A DNA stretch of 55,185 nucleotides from Vitreoscilla sp. (GCA_018780145.1 JADMKA010000051.1:24393-79577); one strand, 5' to 3'; numbered from the stretch's first letter, positions 33,224-41,424 are shown. Notes: generated from the sequence alone by a model not told the origin. Program-made: numbers and translations.

Positions 33224-34162
33224 ATGAGTTCGTTCGCATTCGTCTTTCCCGGGCAGGGCTCGCAGGCCGTCGGCATGCTCGACGCCTGGGGCGACCACCC
33301 CGCCGTCCGCCAGACGCTGGCCGAAGCCTCCGCGGCGTTGGGCGAGGATCTCGGGGCCCTGATCCATGCCGGCCCGAAGGAACAGCTGGACCTGACCACC
33401 AACACCCAGCCGGTCATGCTGGTCGCCGGCGTCGCCTGCTACCGGGCCTGGCTGGCCGAAGGTGGTGCGATGCCAGCCGCCGTGGCCGGCCACTCGTTGG
33501 GTGAATACAGTGCGCTCGTCGCGGCGGGCAGCCTGAGCCTGGCTGACGCGCTGCCGCTGGTGCGCCTGCGTGCGCAAGCCATGCAGGAGGCCGTGCCGGT
33601 CGGCGTCGGGGCCATGGCCGCCATCCTGGGCCTCGAGGCCGCAGCTGTTCGTGCCGGGTGTGCCGACGCGGCGGTGGCCAGCGGCGAAGTGGTGGAGGCG
33701 GTGAACTTCAACGATCCCAAGCAGACCGTGATCGCCGGCAGCAAGGCCGGCGTGGCGGCGGCCTGCGAACTGCTCAAGGCCCGCGGCGCCAAGCGTGCGC
33801 TGCCCTTGCCGGTGTCCGCCCCGTTCCATTCCAGCCTGATGAAACCGGCGGCCGAGAAGCTCAAGCTGCGCCTGGCCGAGGTGGCCGTGTGCGTGCCCAC
33901 GATCCCGGTCGTCAACAACATCGATGTCGGCAGCCCGACCGATCCCGATGCGATCCGCGACGCGCTCTACCGCCAGGCCTTCGGCCCGGTGCGCTGGGTC
34001 GAGGTGGTGCAGGCGCTGCGGGCGCGCGGCGCCACGCACCTCGTCGAGTGTGGCCCGGGCAAGGTTCTTGCGGGCATGGTCAAGCGCATCGACGGCGAAG
34101 CCGTCAGCGCGTCGCTGTTCGATCCGGCCTCGCTGGCCGAGGTGAAGGGGCTGCTGGCATGA
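33224..34162 (+). CDS. fabD: Malonyl-CoA:ACP transacylase
   Basis: 312 residues from ATG 33224. FVFPGQGSQAVGM (~6-18) and the nucleophile elbow AGHSLGEYSALVAAG (~89-103, Ser within GHSLG) identify FabD. The catalytic His is in SAPFHSSLMKPA (~200-211), and VECGPGKVLAGMVKRI ends the core. It transfers malonyl from CoA to ACP. The stop overlaps fabG as ATGA, so the two are translationally coupled. Nothing unusual in length or motifs. Confidence 0.97.
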   Translation: MSSFAFVFPGQGSQAVGMLDAWGDHPAVRQTLAEASAALGEDLGALIHAGPKEQLDLTTNTQPVMLVAGVACYRAWLAEGGAMPAAVAGHSLGEYSALVAAGSLSLADALPLVRLRAQAMQEAVPVGVGAMAAILGLEAAAVRAGCADAAVASGEVVEAVNFNDPKQTVIAGSKAGVAAACELLKARGAKRALPLPVSAPFHSSLMKPAAEKLKLRLAEVAVCVPTIPVVNNIDVGSPTDPDAIRDALYRQAFGPVRWVEVVQALRARGATHLVECGPGKVLAGMVKRIDGEAVSASLFDPASLAEVKGLLA

Positions 34163-34911
34163 GCGAGTCGACAAGCATGGCGGGCCAGGTGGCCCTGGTG
34201 ACGGGAGCATCCCGCGGCATCGGACGCGCCATTGCCCGCACGCTGGCCGAGCGCGGCATGAAGGTCATCGGCACCGCGACCACCGACAGTGGTGCCGCCG
34301 CCATCAGCGAGGCCCTGGCCGCCTACCCAGGCTGCCGCGGCGCCTGCCTGAACGTGACTGATCCGGCCGGGGTCGACGCCCTGGTCGATGCCGTCGTCAA
34401 AGAGCATGGGGCCGTGCACGTGCTGGTCAACAACGCCGGCATCACCCGCGACACCCTGGCGATGCGCATGAAGGACGAAGACTGGGATGCGGTGCTGGAC
34501 ACCAACCTCAAGGCAGTCTTCCGCATGGCCAGGGCCGTCATGCGCCCCATGATGAAGCAGCGCCATGGCCGCATTATCAACATCACGTCGGTGGTCGGCG
34601 CCTCGGGCAACCCGGGCCAGGCCAACTATGCTGCGGCCAAGGCCGGCGTGGCCGGCATGACCCGCGCGCTGGCCCGCGAGCTCGGCAGCCGCTCGATCAC
34701 CGTCAACTGTGTCGCCCCAGGCTTCATCGCCACCGACATGACCGATTCCCTGCCCGAGGCCCAGAAGGCCGCGCTGCTGCAGCAGATCCCGCTGCAACGC
34801 CTGGGCCAGCCCGACGAGATCGCCCATGCGGTCGCCTTCCTCGCCTCGCCCGAGGCGGGGTACATCACAGGTACTGAACTGCACGTCAATGGCGGCATGT
34901 TCATGAACTGA
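34159..34911 (+). CDS. fabG: 3-oxoacyl-ACP reductase
   Basis: 250 residues beginning in an ATGA overlap with fabD. TGASRGIGRAIA (~15-26) is the NADPH loop, VLVNNAGITRD (~89-99), catalytic Ser in NITSVVGASG (~142) and YAAAKAGVAGM with Tyr and Lys (~156-166). The C-terminus has GYITGTELHVNGGMFMN, as in canonical FabG. It reduces 3-ketoacyl-ACP in each elongation cycle. Its position between fabD and acpP makes the call secure over other SDRs. Confidence 0.97.
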   Translation: MSESTSMAGQVALVTGASRGIGRAIARTLAERGMKVIGTATTDSGAAAISEALAAYPGCRGACLNVTDPAGVDALVDAVVKEHGAVHVLVNNAGITRDTLAMRMKDEDWDAVLDTNLKAVFRMARAVMRPMMKQRHGRIINITSVVGASGNPGQANYAAAKAGVAGMTRALARELGSRSITVNCVAPGFIATDMTDSLPEAQKAALLQQIPLQRLGQPDEIAHAVAFLASPEAGYITGTELHVNGGMFMN

Positions 34912-34930
34912 GTCCCACCGCCGGAGCTGG

Positions 34931-34948
34931 CACCCGCCAGCGTAGAAT
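34931..34948 (+). promoter_or_regulatory. Candidate acpP promoter (-10 TAGAAT at 34943-34948)
   Basis: TAGAAT sits 34 bases ahead of acpP in the 70-base fabG-acpP gap. A small CTGGC/GCCAG inverted repeat is just upstream (34926-34940 area). No good -35 is seen. acpP often has an extra promoter because its product is needed in excess. Confidence 0.4.
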
Positions 34949-34981
34949 CCGGCCCGTTTTACGCAACCTCCTGGAGGAGTC

Positions 34982-35221
34982 ATGAGCGATATCGAAGCAC
35001 GCGTCAAGAAGATCATTGCCGAGCAACTGGGTGTTCCGGAAGCCGACGTCAGCAACGAGAAGGCCTTCGTTGCCGATCTCGGCGCCGATTCCCTGGACAC
35101 CGTCGAGCTGGTGATGGCTCTCGAAGACGAGTTCAGCATCGAGATCCCCGACGAGGAGGCCGAGAAGATCACCACGGTCCAGTTGGCGATCGACTACGCC
35201 AAGGCCCACGCCAAGGCCTGA
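34982..35221 (+). CDS. acpP: Acyl carrier protein
   Basis: 79 residues, acidic, with a near-perfect ribosome-binding site (TGGAGGAG) upstream. [21 protein letters not shown] (given in part, ~32-50) contains the DSL motif whose Ser 37 carries the 4'-phosphopantetheine arm, attached by AcpS (encoded at 47900-48298 in this window). The protein carries growing acyl chains for FabD/G/H/F and for lipid A and phospholipid synthesis. Normal length and sequence. Confidence 0.98.
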   Translation: MSDIEARVKKIIAEQLGVPEADVSNEKAFVADLGADSLDTVELVMALEDEFSIEIPDEEAEKITTVQLAIDYAKAHAKA

Positions 35222-35261
35222 CCGGCCTCGTGTTCCCCAGCCACAGTTCCGATTCGTACGC

Positions 35262-36506
35262 ATGACCCGTCGACGTGTCGTCATCACCGGCCTGGGGCTC
35301 ATCAGCCCGGTCGGCAATACCGTTTCCGAAGGCTGGGCCAATCTCACGGCCGGCCGTTCGGGCATTGCCAAGATTGCCCAGTTCGATGCCTCTGGGCTCG
35401 CCTGCCAGTTCGCAGGGGAGGTCAAGGACTTCGACCTCGAAGCCTATGTGCCCGGCAAGGATGCCAAGCACATGGATCGCTTCATTCATCTCGGCCTGGC
35501 CGCGGGGATCCAGGCGGTGCTCGATGCCGGTCTTCCCAGCGGTGACGCCCTGACCGAGGAGGTCGCCGAGCGAATCGGTTGCCTCATCGGCTCGGGCATC
35601 GGCGGCCTGCCCGAGATCGAACGCACGGTGCGCACCATGGTCGACCGCGGCCCGCGCCGCATCTCGCCTTTCTTCGTGCCGGCCTCGATCATCAACATGA
35701 TCTCGGGCCACCTGGCCATCCGGTTCGGCTACACCGGCCCGAACATCGGTGTCGTCACCGCCTGCACCTCGGGCTTGCACAGCATCGGCCTGGCCGGCCG
35801 GCTGATCGAGTACGGCGATGCCGACGTGATGGTCGCCGGTGGCGCCGAGTCCTGCGTGTCGATGCTGGGCGTGGGCGGCTTTGCGGCGGCGCGTGCGCTG
35901 TCGACCCGCAACGACGACCCGGCCACCGCCTCTCGCCCCTGGGACAAGGACCGCGACGGTTTCGTTCTTGGTGAAGGCGCTGGCGTGCTGGTGCTCGAAG
36001 AGTACGAGTACGCAAAGAAGCGCGGCGCGAAGATCTACGCCGAGCTGCGTGGCTTCGGCATGAGCGGCGACGCGTACCACATGACCGCGCCCAATGTGGA
36101 TGGCCCACGCCGCGCGATGAGCGCCGCCTTGCGCAACGCCGGCATCAATGCGGACGAGGTGCAGTACCTCAACGCGCACGGCACCTCCACGCCGCTGGGT
36201 GACCTGAACGAGACCAACGCGATCAAGCTGGCCTTTGGTGACCACGCCAAGCGGATGGTGGTCAACTCGACCAAGTCCATGACCGGCCACCTGCTGGGCG
36301 GCGCGGGCGGCATCGAGTCGGTCTTCTCGGTGCTGGCCCTGTACCACCAGGTGTCACCGCCGACCACCAACCTCTTCAACCAGGATCCGGCATGCGATCT
36401 GGACTACTGTGCGAACACCGCGCGGGAGATGAAGATCGATCTGGCGGTGAAGAACAACTTCGGCTTCGGCGGTACCAACGGGACGTTGGTCTTCGGCCGG
36501 GTCTGA
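35262..36506 (+). CDS. fabF: 3-oxoacyl-ACP synthase II
   Basis: 414 residues from ATG 35262. [16 protein letters not shown] (~3-18) is the family start. The catalytic Cys lies in [13 protein letters not shown] (~165), the two His in [12 protein letters not shown] (~305) and [16 protein letters not shown] (~342). The C-terminus [16 protein letters not shown] is typical. It performs the elongation condensations and adjusts unsaturated fatty-acid chain length. Last of the fab genes and 34 bases before a small membrane protein gene that runs into rpoE. Confidence 0.97.
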   Translation: MTRRRVVITGLGLISPVGNTVSEGWANLTAGRSGIAKIAQFDASGLACQFAGEVKDFDLEAYVPGKDAKHMDRFIHLGLAAGIQAVLDAGLPSGDALTEEVAERIGCLIGSGIGGLPEIERTVRTMVDRGPRRISPFFVPASIINMISGHLAIRFGYTGPNIGVVTACTSGLHSIGLAGRLIEYGDADVMVAGGAESCVSMLGVGGFAAARALSTRNDDPATASRPWDKDRDGFVLGEGAGVLVLEEYEYAKKRGAKIYAELRGFGMSGDAYHMTAPNVDGPRRAMSAALRNAGINADEVQYLNAHGTSTPLGDLNETNAIKLAFGDHAKRMVVNSTKSMTGHLLGGAGGIESVFSVLALYHQVSPPTTNLFNQDPACDLDYCANTAREMKIDLAVKNNFGFGGTNGTLVFGRV

Positions 36507-36540
36507 ACCCCCTGGCCTCTTCGCGCACCCCCGGCGCTGC

Positions 36541-37038
36541 ATGCGCGCTGCCCCCCCGGTAGACATCGCCCTGTCGCGGGACGGGGGCTGGGCCTGGTGC
36601 CTGGGTGCGCTCGCTGCCTGTGCGGCGGCCGTTCCCCCGCTCTGGTTGTCGTGGACGCTGCAGGCGCAGCGGGCCGCCGGCCCATCGGTTCAGATGGGTC
36701 TCGCGGTGCTCGCCGTGTTGGCCGCCATCGGTGCGCTGACTGCCGTGCGCAGCGCGCTCAGGCGCCAACCTCCTCTGGCGCTGCGCTGGACCGGCGCCGA
36801 GTGGCAACTGGTCGAGCGCGCTGCCGGGCGGCACGTGAACGTCGCACGCCCGCAGATCTGCCTCGACTTCGGCCACGCCCTGCTGCTGCGCGGCGCCGGC
36901 ACCCCGCGCGGTTGGCCAGCCTGGTGGACGCTGTCGCGGGGGACGGCACCTTCGGCGTGGCATGGGCTGCGGGTCGCCTTGCACGCAGCCGAGGGCTCCG
37001 CCCTGGCCGCCCCACTACCCGGGGCGGGCGCACCGTGA
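36541..37038 (+). CDS. Small membrane protein of unknown function coupled to rpoE
   Basis: 165 residues from ATG 36541. Two hydrophobic segments are clear: WAWCLGALAACAAAVPPLWLS (shown as ~17-37) and VQMGLAVLAVLAAIGALTAV (~50-69), followed by a soluble Arg/Trp-rich part (LALRWTGAEWQLV, LLLRGAGTPRGWPAWWTLSR). The layout, two membrane helices then a small cytoplasmic beta domain, resembles YgfX/CptA-like proteins, but I see no decisive motif. Its stop overlaps the rpoE GTG start (GTGA), suggesting coupled translation with the sigma factor. The function is unknown. Confidence 0.65.
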   Translation: MRAAPPVDIALSRDGGWAWCLGALAACAAAVPPLWLSWTLQAQRAAGPSVQMGLAVLAVLAAIGALTAVRSALRRQPPLALRWTGAEWQLVERAAGRHVNVARPQICLDFGHALLLRGAGTPRGWPAWWTLSRGTAPSAWHGLRVALHAAEGSALAAPLPGAGAP

Positions 37039-37649
37039 CCGCTGCGGGCCCCGATGTCGACGCCGCGCTGGTTGAGCGCGTCAAACAGGGCGACGTGCGC
37101 GCCTTCGAGATGCTGGTCATCAAGTACCAGCGGCGCATCGAGCGGCTGATCGGCCGCATGGTGCGCGACACCGACCTGGTGGCCGACATCGCCCAGGAGA
37201 GCTTCATCCGGGCCTACCGTGCCCTGCCGCAGTTCCGCGGCGACAGCGCGTTCTACACCTGGCTCTACCGCATCGCCGTCAACACGGCCAAAAAGGCCCT
37301 GGTCGATCTCAAGCGCGACCCGTTGGTCACCGAGTCGGCGTTGGCCGGCGCGGACGACGACGATGAAACTTCGCACCGCGGATTGGAACCAAGCGACATG
37401 GCCACGCCGGAAGCCCTGCTGGCAAGCAAGGAGATCGCCACCGCGGTGAATGCCGCCATCGAGGCGCTGTCCGAGGACCTGCGGCAGGCCATCACGCTGC
37501 GCGAGATCGAAGGCTTGAGCTATGAAGAGATTTCCGAGGCGATGAATTGCCCCATCGGGACGGTGCGGTCCCGGATCTTTCGTGCCCGCGAGGCGATCGC
37601 ACAACGCCTGCGCCCATTGCTGGACACCCGCGACGGCGAGCGCTGGTGA
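37035..37649 (+). CDS. rpoE: RNA polymerase sigma factor RpoE (sigma-E / AlgU type)
   Basis: 204 residues from a GTG at 37035. Region 2 has AFEMLVIKYQRRIERLIGRM (~23-42) and DIAQESFIRAYRALPQFRG with FYTWLYRIAVNTAKKAL (~54-93). Region 4 has AITLREIEGLSYEEISEAMN and GTVRSRIFRAREAI (~153-192). The match to E. coli RpoE and Pseudomonas AlgU is close. It directs transcription of envelope-stress genes when released from its membrane anti-sigma factor. The genes downstream (rseA, rseB, mucD) are its regulators, as expected. No sigma-E consensus promoter was noticed just upstream. Confidence 0.95.
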   Translation: MTAAGPDVDAALVERVKQGDVRAFEMLVIKYQRRIERLIGRMVRDTDLVADIAQESFIRAYRALPQFRGDSAFYTWLYRIAVNTAKKALVDLKRDPLVTESALAGADDDDETSHRGLEPSDMATPEALLASKEIATAVNAAIEALSEDLRQAITLREIEGLSYEEISEAMNCPIGTVRSRIFRAREAIAQRLRPLLDTRDGERW

Positions 37650-37675
37650 CCGACCTTTCGACTGGAGTTGTCCAC

Positions 37676-38320
37676 ATGACCCCCTCCGCTGACGAACCCG
37701 GCGACCCGCGCGCCCAGGCGCTTTCGGCGCTGTGTGACGGTGAGGCCGACCGGGCCGAGGCTGATCGCTGTTTCGAGGCTTGGCGCGATGAACCGGCCGC
37801 GCGGGCCCGATGGCACAGCTACCAGTGGATCGGCGACGCGATGCGCTCCGAGGAACTGGCCAGCGCGCCCCAGCACGATCAGGATTTCCTGATCGCCTTG
37901 CGCGCTCGCCTGGCCGCGGAGCCGGTGGTGCTCGCACCCGCCCGGCTCGAACAGGCCCTGCCGGCCGGCCTCGCGATGCCGCCGTCTGCGGTGGCCGGTG
38001 CGCGTCGCGGGCGCTGGGCCAGCACGGCAGCGGTGGCGGCGGGTTTCGTCGTGGTAGCGGGGGCGCTGGTGGTCATGCGCCAGGGGGCGCCGGAGCCGAA
38101 CGCCAATGCGCCTCAGCTGGTGCGTCTGGAGCCCGCGGATGCGCGTGCCGTGGCCGCGCTCGCCGACACCGCCTCGTCGGCGGTTGGGCAAGGGGGCGAC
38201 ATGCTGCGCAACCCTGAGCTGGATCGCTACCTCAACGCGCATCGCCAGTTCTCCCAAGGCCCCGCCCTGGCTTCGCCGGGCGGTGTGCGCCAGGTCGCCG
38301 TGACGCCGGAAGGACGCTGA
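37676..38320 (+). CDS. rseA: Anti-sigma-E factor RseA (MucA-like)
   Basis: 214 residues. The N-terminal part contains ALSALCDGEADRAEADR (~15-31) and WHSYQWIGDAMRSEE (~46-60), which is the sigma-E-binding domain pattern of RseA/MucA. A single membrane segment, ASTAAVAAGFVVVAGALVVM (~118-137), separates it from a periplasmic tail. It holds RpoE at the inner membrane until proteolysis under envelope stress. It lies 26 bases after rpoE and just before rseB, the usual order. Confidence 0.9.
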   Translation: MTPSADEPGDPRAQALSALCDGEADRAEADRCFEAWRDEPAARARWHSYQWIGDAMRSEELASAPQHDQDFLIALRARLAAEPVVLAPARLEQALPAGLAMPPSAVAGARRGRWASTAAVAAGFVVVAGALVVMRQGAPEPNANAPQLVRLEPADARAVAALADTASSAVGQGGDMLRNPELDRYLNAHRQFSQGPALASPGGVRQVAVTPEGR

Positions 38321-38344
38321 TTGGCCTGCGCGCGGCGTTCGTCG

Positions 38345-39361
38345 ATGTCCGGTCTGGTGGCATGGGGCCGGCGCCTGTCGGTGGCCGGTCTGGCCGCGGC
38401 CTGCCTGCTGCCGGGCTGGGGCTGGGCCCAGGCGCCAGCCGAGAAGTCTGGCCCACCTGATTTGCGCGCCTGGCTGACCCGTCTGCACGACGCCGCGCGG
38501 CTGCGCAACTACGAAGGCACCTTGGTGACCAGCGATGTCGCGTCGGTATCCATGTGGCGCGTGGCGCACTACTTTGATGCCGAGCAGCAGTACGAACGGG
38601 TGGATGCACTGGGTGGCGAAGCGTTCACGGTCCTTCGCCACAACGACGTGGTGCACAAGCTCTGGCCGCGGATCAGGGTGGCTGAAGTCGAGCAGCGCGA
38701 CACGCGCGCCCGGTTCCCGGCCTTGCCGGCGAACGCCGAGCAGAGGGTCCTCGATTCCTACGAGCTCCGCCCGAAAGGCATGGCCATGGTGGCCGGCCTC
38801 GCTGCCGACGTGGTGGTGCTCCGGGCCCGTGATGGCCTTCGTTTCAGCCAACGCCTGTGGGCGGAGCAACGCACCGGGCTGCTGCTTCGGGCGGACATCC
38901 TCGGGCCGGAGGGACAGATCCTTGAATGGTCGGCTTTCTCTGAAGTCTCGATCGGGGTCAAGCCACGGTTGACACTCATCACCGACCGTCTGCGCCAGCT
39001 GGACGGCTACCGCGTCCGGCGCCCGGCCGTGCTGCCCACCACGCTCGACAACGAAGGCTGGCAGGTCAATGCCTTGCCTGCCGGCTTTCTTCCGGTTCAC
39101 TGTGCCAAGCGCTCGCTGGACCCCACCGGCGGGGCCTCGGGCCCTGTTGTGTTGCAGGCCATTTACTCGGATGGCCTGACCCACGTGTCGATGTTCGTCG
39201 AACCTTTTGACCCGAAGCGACACCAAAGCGAGGTCGTCGGTTCGATAGGCGCCACCCACACCCTGATGTTCAAGCGAGACGATCAGTGGCTCACGGTGAT
39301 GGGTGATGTGCCGCTCGAGACCCTCAGGCGATTCTCTGCCGCGCTCGAACGCAAACGCTAG
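38345..39361 (+). CDS. rseB: Sigma-E regulatory protein RseB/MucB
   Basis: 338 residues from ATG 38345 (a TTG at 38321 would add eight residues). The N-terminus is a Sec signal with a hydrophobic core VAGLAAACLLPGWGWAQA and likely cleavage after AQA. WLTRLHDAARLRNYEGTLV (~45-63) and HYFDAEQQYERVDALGGE are MucB-like. The mature protein has the lipoprotein-localisation-like N domain and a smaller C domain (VQAIYSDGLTHVSMFVEPF). It binds the periplasmic part of RseA and protects it from cleavage. Call supported by location between rseA and mucD. Confidence 0.92.
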   Translation: MSGLVAWGRRLSVAGLAAACLLPGWGWAQAPAEKSGPPDLRAWLTRLHDAARLRNYEGTLVTSDVASVSMWRVAHYFDAEQQYERVDALGGEAFTVLRHNDVVHKLWPRIRVAEVEQRDTRARFPALPANAEQRVLDSYELRPKGMAMVAGLAADVVVLRARDGLRFSQRLWAEQRTGLLLRADILGPEGQILEWSAFSEVSIGVKPRLTLITDRLRQLDGYRVRRPAVLPTTLDNEGWQVNALPAGFLPVHCAKRSLDPTGGASGPVVLQAIYSDGLTHVSMFVEPFDPKRHQSEVVGSIGATHTLMFKRDDQWLTVMGDVPLETLRRFSAALERKR

Positions 39362-39407
39362 CCGCGCGGCGGTCCCCATGTCACTCGATGTTCTTCAAGG
39401 AGAACCC

Positions 39408-40874
39408 ATGCTTCGCCCCGCCCTCACGATGAACAGCCGGCCCAGCGCGCGCGGCCTCATCGCCGCTGCTGTGCTGTCGACGCTGGCCGCGGTCACCGCG
39501 CTGCCACCCACGCCGGCCCTGGCCCAAGCCCGGGCGCTGCCCGACTTCACCGACCTGGTCGAGCAGGCGGGGCCGTCGGTGGTGAACATTCGGACCAGCG
39601 AGAAGGCCAAGAGCGCAGGTCGCAGCGGTGCGCAGACCGACCCGAACCTGGAGGAGTTCTTCCGTCGATTCGGCATCCCGCTGCCCAACAACCGCGGGCC
39701 GCGCGGCAACAACGAAGACGACGACGCGCCGCAGCGCCGCGGTGTCGGCTCGGGCTTCATCCTGAGCGCTGACGGCTACGTGATGACCAACGCACATGTC
39801 GTCGACGGTGCTGACGAACTCATCGTCACCCTGCCCGACAAGCGCGAGTTCAAGGCCAAAGTGATTGGCGCCGACGCACGCACCGACGTGGCGGTGGTGA
39901 AGATCGAGGCCACCGGTCTGCCGGCGGTGAAGATCGGTGACGTCAGCAAGCTCAAGGTGGGCGAGTGGGTGATGGCCATCGGCTCGCCCTTCGGCCTGGA
40001 GAACACCGTGACGGCCGGCATCGTCAGCGCCAAGCAGCGCGACACCGGCGACTTCCTGCCCTTCATCCAGACCGATGTCGCCATCAACCCCGGCAACTCG
40101 GGCGGCCCGCTGCTCAACATGCGTGGCGAGGTGGTGGGCATCAACTCGCAGATCTACAGCCCCTCGGGCGGTTACGCGGGCATCTCGTTCGCGATCCCGA
40201 TCGACGAGGCCAGCCGCGTGGCGGATCAACTTCGCAGCACCGGCCGCGTCATCCGCGGGCGCATTGGCGTGCGCATCGCGCCGGTGACCAAGGAGGTGGC
40301 GGAATCGATCGGCCTCGGCAAGCCGTTGGGCGCCTTGGTGCAGGGTGTCGAGCCGGGCACGCCGGCCGAGAAGGCCGGCATCGAGGCCGGCGACATCATC
40401 GTCAAGGTCGACGGCCGCCAGGTCGAGAAGTCAGGCGATCTGCCGCGCATCATCGGCGGCACCAAGCCGGGCAGCAAGGCCATGCTGCAGGTCTTCCGCC
40501 GAGGCACCTACAAGGAGGTCGGTGTCACGGTGGCCGAGATCGAGCCCGACAAGCCGCGCGCGAGTGCGCCAGCTGACGCTCCGGCTTCGTCCGTTGCCAA
40601 GGCCCACCTGGGGCTGACCGTGGCCGACCTCACCGAGGCCCAGAAGCGTGAGATGCGGGTTCGTGGTGGCGTGCGTGTCGAGGCCGTCGAAGGCCCGGCG
40701 GCACGTGCCAACGTGCGCGAGGGCGACGTGATCCTGTCGGTCGACAACGTCGAGGTGGCCGACGCCAAGCAGTTCGGCAGCATCGTCGGCAAGCTGGACA
40801 AGAACAAGCAGGTCACCCTGCTCGTCCGGCGCGGCGAGTGGGTCAACTACGTGGTGATCCGCCCGGCCAAGTGA
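39408..40874 (+). CDS. mucD: Periplasmic serine protease, DegQ/MucD family
   Basis: 488 residues from ATG 39408 with AAGGAGA upstream. A signal peptide (LIAAAVLSTLAAVTALPPTPALAQA, shown in part as ~17-40) is followed by the trypsin-like domain with His in TNAHVVDG (~127), Asp in DARTDVAVVKI (~158) and Ser in INPGNSGGPLL (~230). Two PDZ domains follow (~275-370 with GALVQGVEPGTPAEKAGI, and ~395-480 with VRVEAVEGPAARANV). It degrades misfolded periplasmic proteins and, as MucD, restrains the sigma-E response. The last gene of the rpoE module; a terminator follows. Confidence 0.95.
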   Translation: MLRPALTMNSRPSARGLIAAAVLSTLAAVTALPPTPALAQARALPDFTDLVEQAGPSVVNIRTSEKAKSAGRSGAQTDPNLEEFFRRFGIPLPNNRGPRGNNEDDDAPQRRGVGSGFILSADGYVMTNAHVVDGADELIVTLPDKREFKAKVIGADARTDVAVVKIEATGLPAVKIGDVSKLKVGEWVMAIGSPFGLENTVTAGIVSAKQRDTGDFLPFIQTDVAINPGNSGGPLLNMRGEVVGINSQIYSPSGGYAGISFAIPIDEASRVADQLRSTGRVIRGRIGVRIAPVTKEVAESIGLGKPLGALVQGVEPGTPAEKAGIEAGDIIVKVDGRQVEKSGDLPRIIGGTKPGSKAMLQVFRRGTYKEVGVTVAEIEPDKPRASAPADAPASSVAKAHLGLTVADLTEAQKREMRVRGGVRVEAVEGPAARANVREGDVILSVDNVEVADAKQFGSIVGKLDKNKQVTLLVRRGEWVNYVVIRPAK

Positions 40875-40900
40875 CGCCGTCCGGCGCCGCCGGGGCCCCA

Positions 40901-40931
40901 CCCGCTGCCCGACTGGGGTGGCGGGTCTTTT
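40901..40931 (+). terminator. Rho-independent-like terminator after mucD
   Basis: CCCGC..CCC pairs with GGG..GCGGG around a short loop, with one 2-base internal mismatch, and is followed by TCTTTT. It begins 27 bases after the mucD stop and would end the sigma-E operon. Confidence 0.65.
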
Positions 40932-41135
40932 CACCTGATGGGATCGCGGGTGAGCAACCTGTGGGTTCCATTGGCAGACCGGGCGGTCTGCACCCGGCGC
41001 GGAAGTTTGTGGGCGCATGCTAACTTCGGGCGATAGGCCCGGATTGCAGCGCCGAACAGATACAATGCCCTCCTCGACACCCCGGTTTAGTGAGAGCTTT
41101 GGCGTGTTGAGGTGGGTGACCAAACTGTCCCCAGG

Positions 41136-41170
41136 GTATGCACAAGGCATTGTTGATAACCTGTGGATAG
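41136..41170. promoter_or_regulatory. Cluster of three DnaA-box-like 9-mers
   Basis: GTATGCACA (41136-41144, + strand) and the reverse complements of TGTTGATAA (41151-41159) and TGTGGATAG (41162-41170) each differ from TTATNCACA at one position. Three such sites in 35 bases are unusual outside an origin. They may bind DnaA as a regulator of the small RNA or lepA, or titrate DnaA. Confidence 0.5.
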
Positions 41171-41219
41171 AATCCGCTGTTGGCACCCTGCAACGAGCTC
41201 GGAGCCAGCAAATACGCGG

Positions 41220-41247
41220 CTTGCAGCGGGGGGCTTTTGGCTACAAT
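41220..41247 (+). promoter_or_regulatory. Sigma-70-like promoter of the candidate small RNA
   Basis: CTTGCA (or TTGCAG one base later) and TACAAT (41242-41247) are separated by 16 (or 15) bases. TACAAT is one base from consensus. Transcription would begin near 41254. Confidence 0.5.
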
Positions 41248-41253
41248 GAAAGC

Positions 41254-41318
41254 CCAACATGCAGTTGCCAAACGTTTTGTTGGAAGGCGCGTCTCACTTT
41301 GGACGTGCCTTTTTTTTG
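41254..41318 (+). ncRNA. Candidate small RNA upstream of lepA
   Basis: A stretch of about 65 bases with a sigma-70-like promoter at its left and a strong intrinsic terminator at its right. CCAAC and GTTGG near positions 41254-41283 could pair to form a 5' hairpin. No open reading frame with a ribosome-binding site explains it. I do not recognise it as a named family (it is too short for 6S RNA). It could instead be a transcription attenuator for lepA. Confidence 0.45.
41285..41317 (+). terminator. Strong intrinsic terminator
   Basis: AGGCGCGTC pairs with GACGTGCCT (nine pairs including one G-T) across an eight-base loop and runs straight into eight T. This is the clearest Rho-independent terminator in the window and does not follow any protein gene directly, which is why a small RNA is proposed. 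Confidence 0.85.
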
Positions 41319-41323
41319 CTTCC

Positions 41324-41391
41324 GGCCCGACCCTTCGGGCCTTCACATCGCTTCGCGATATGAGCCTGCAGCGCAACGGCTGAAGCCGTTG
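41324..41391 (+). promoter_or_regulatory. Three consecutive hairpins in the lepA leader
   Basis: Perfect inverted repeats: GGCCCGA/TCGGGCC (41324-41341), ATCGC/GCGAT (41347-41359) and CAACGGCT/AGCCGTTG (41374-41391). They lie between the terminator and lepA and would fold in a lepA leader transcript. Their function is unknown. Confidence 0.5.
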
Positions 41392-41424
41392 TAGCTCCAG
41401 CTCGACGCACCGCGCGCCGTCGCC

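Larger units (their letters stand above)
40875..41424. other. 550-base intergenic region between mucD and lepA
   Basis: No convincing protein gene. In order it holds the mucD terminator, a perfect 7-bp inverted repeat (GCAGACC...GGTCTGC, 40974-40991), a TACAAT box at 41060-41065, three DnaA-box-like 9-mers (41136-41170), a candidate small RNA (about 41254-41318), and three hairpins in the lepA leader. A short reading frame starting at 41248 overlaps the small RNA but has no ribosome-binding site and unlikely composition. Base composition here is visibly less GC-rich than the flanking genes. Confidence 0.75.

Noticed and set aside
36507-37034. A sigma-E autoregulatory promoter (GAACTT-type -35) upstream of rpoE
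   Set aside because: No GAACTT/TCTGA-like pair at suitable spacing was found by eye in this interval; rpoE may be expressed from fab-operon read-through.
41248-41385. A short reading frame starting ATGAAAGCCCAACATGCA... in the mucD-lepA gap
   Set aside because: The start codon overlaps the promoter -10, there is no ribosome-binding site, it crosses a strong terminator and the product has no coherent features.
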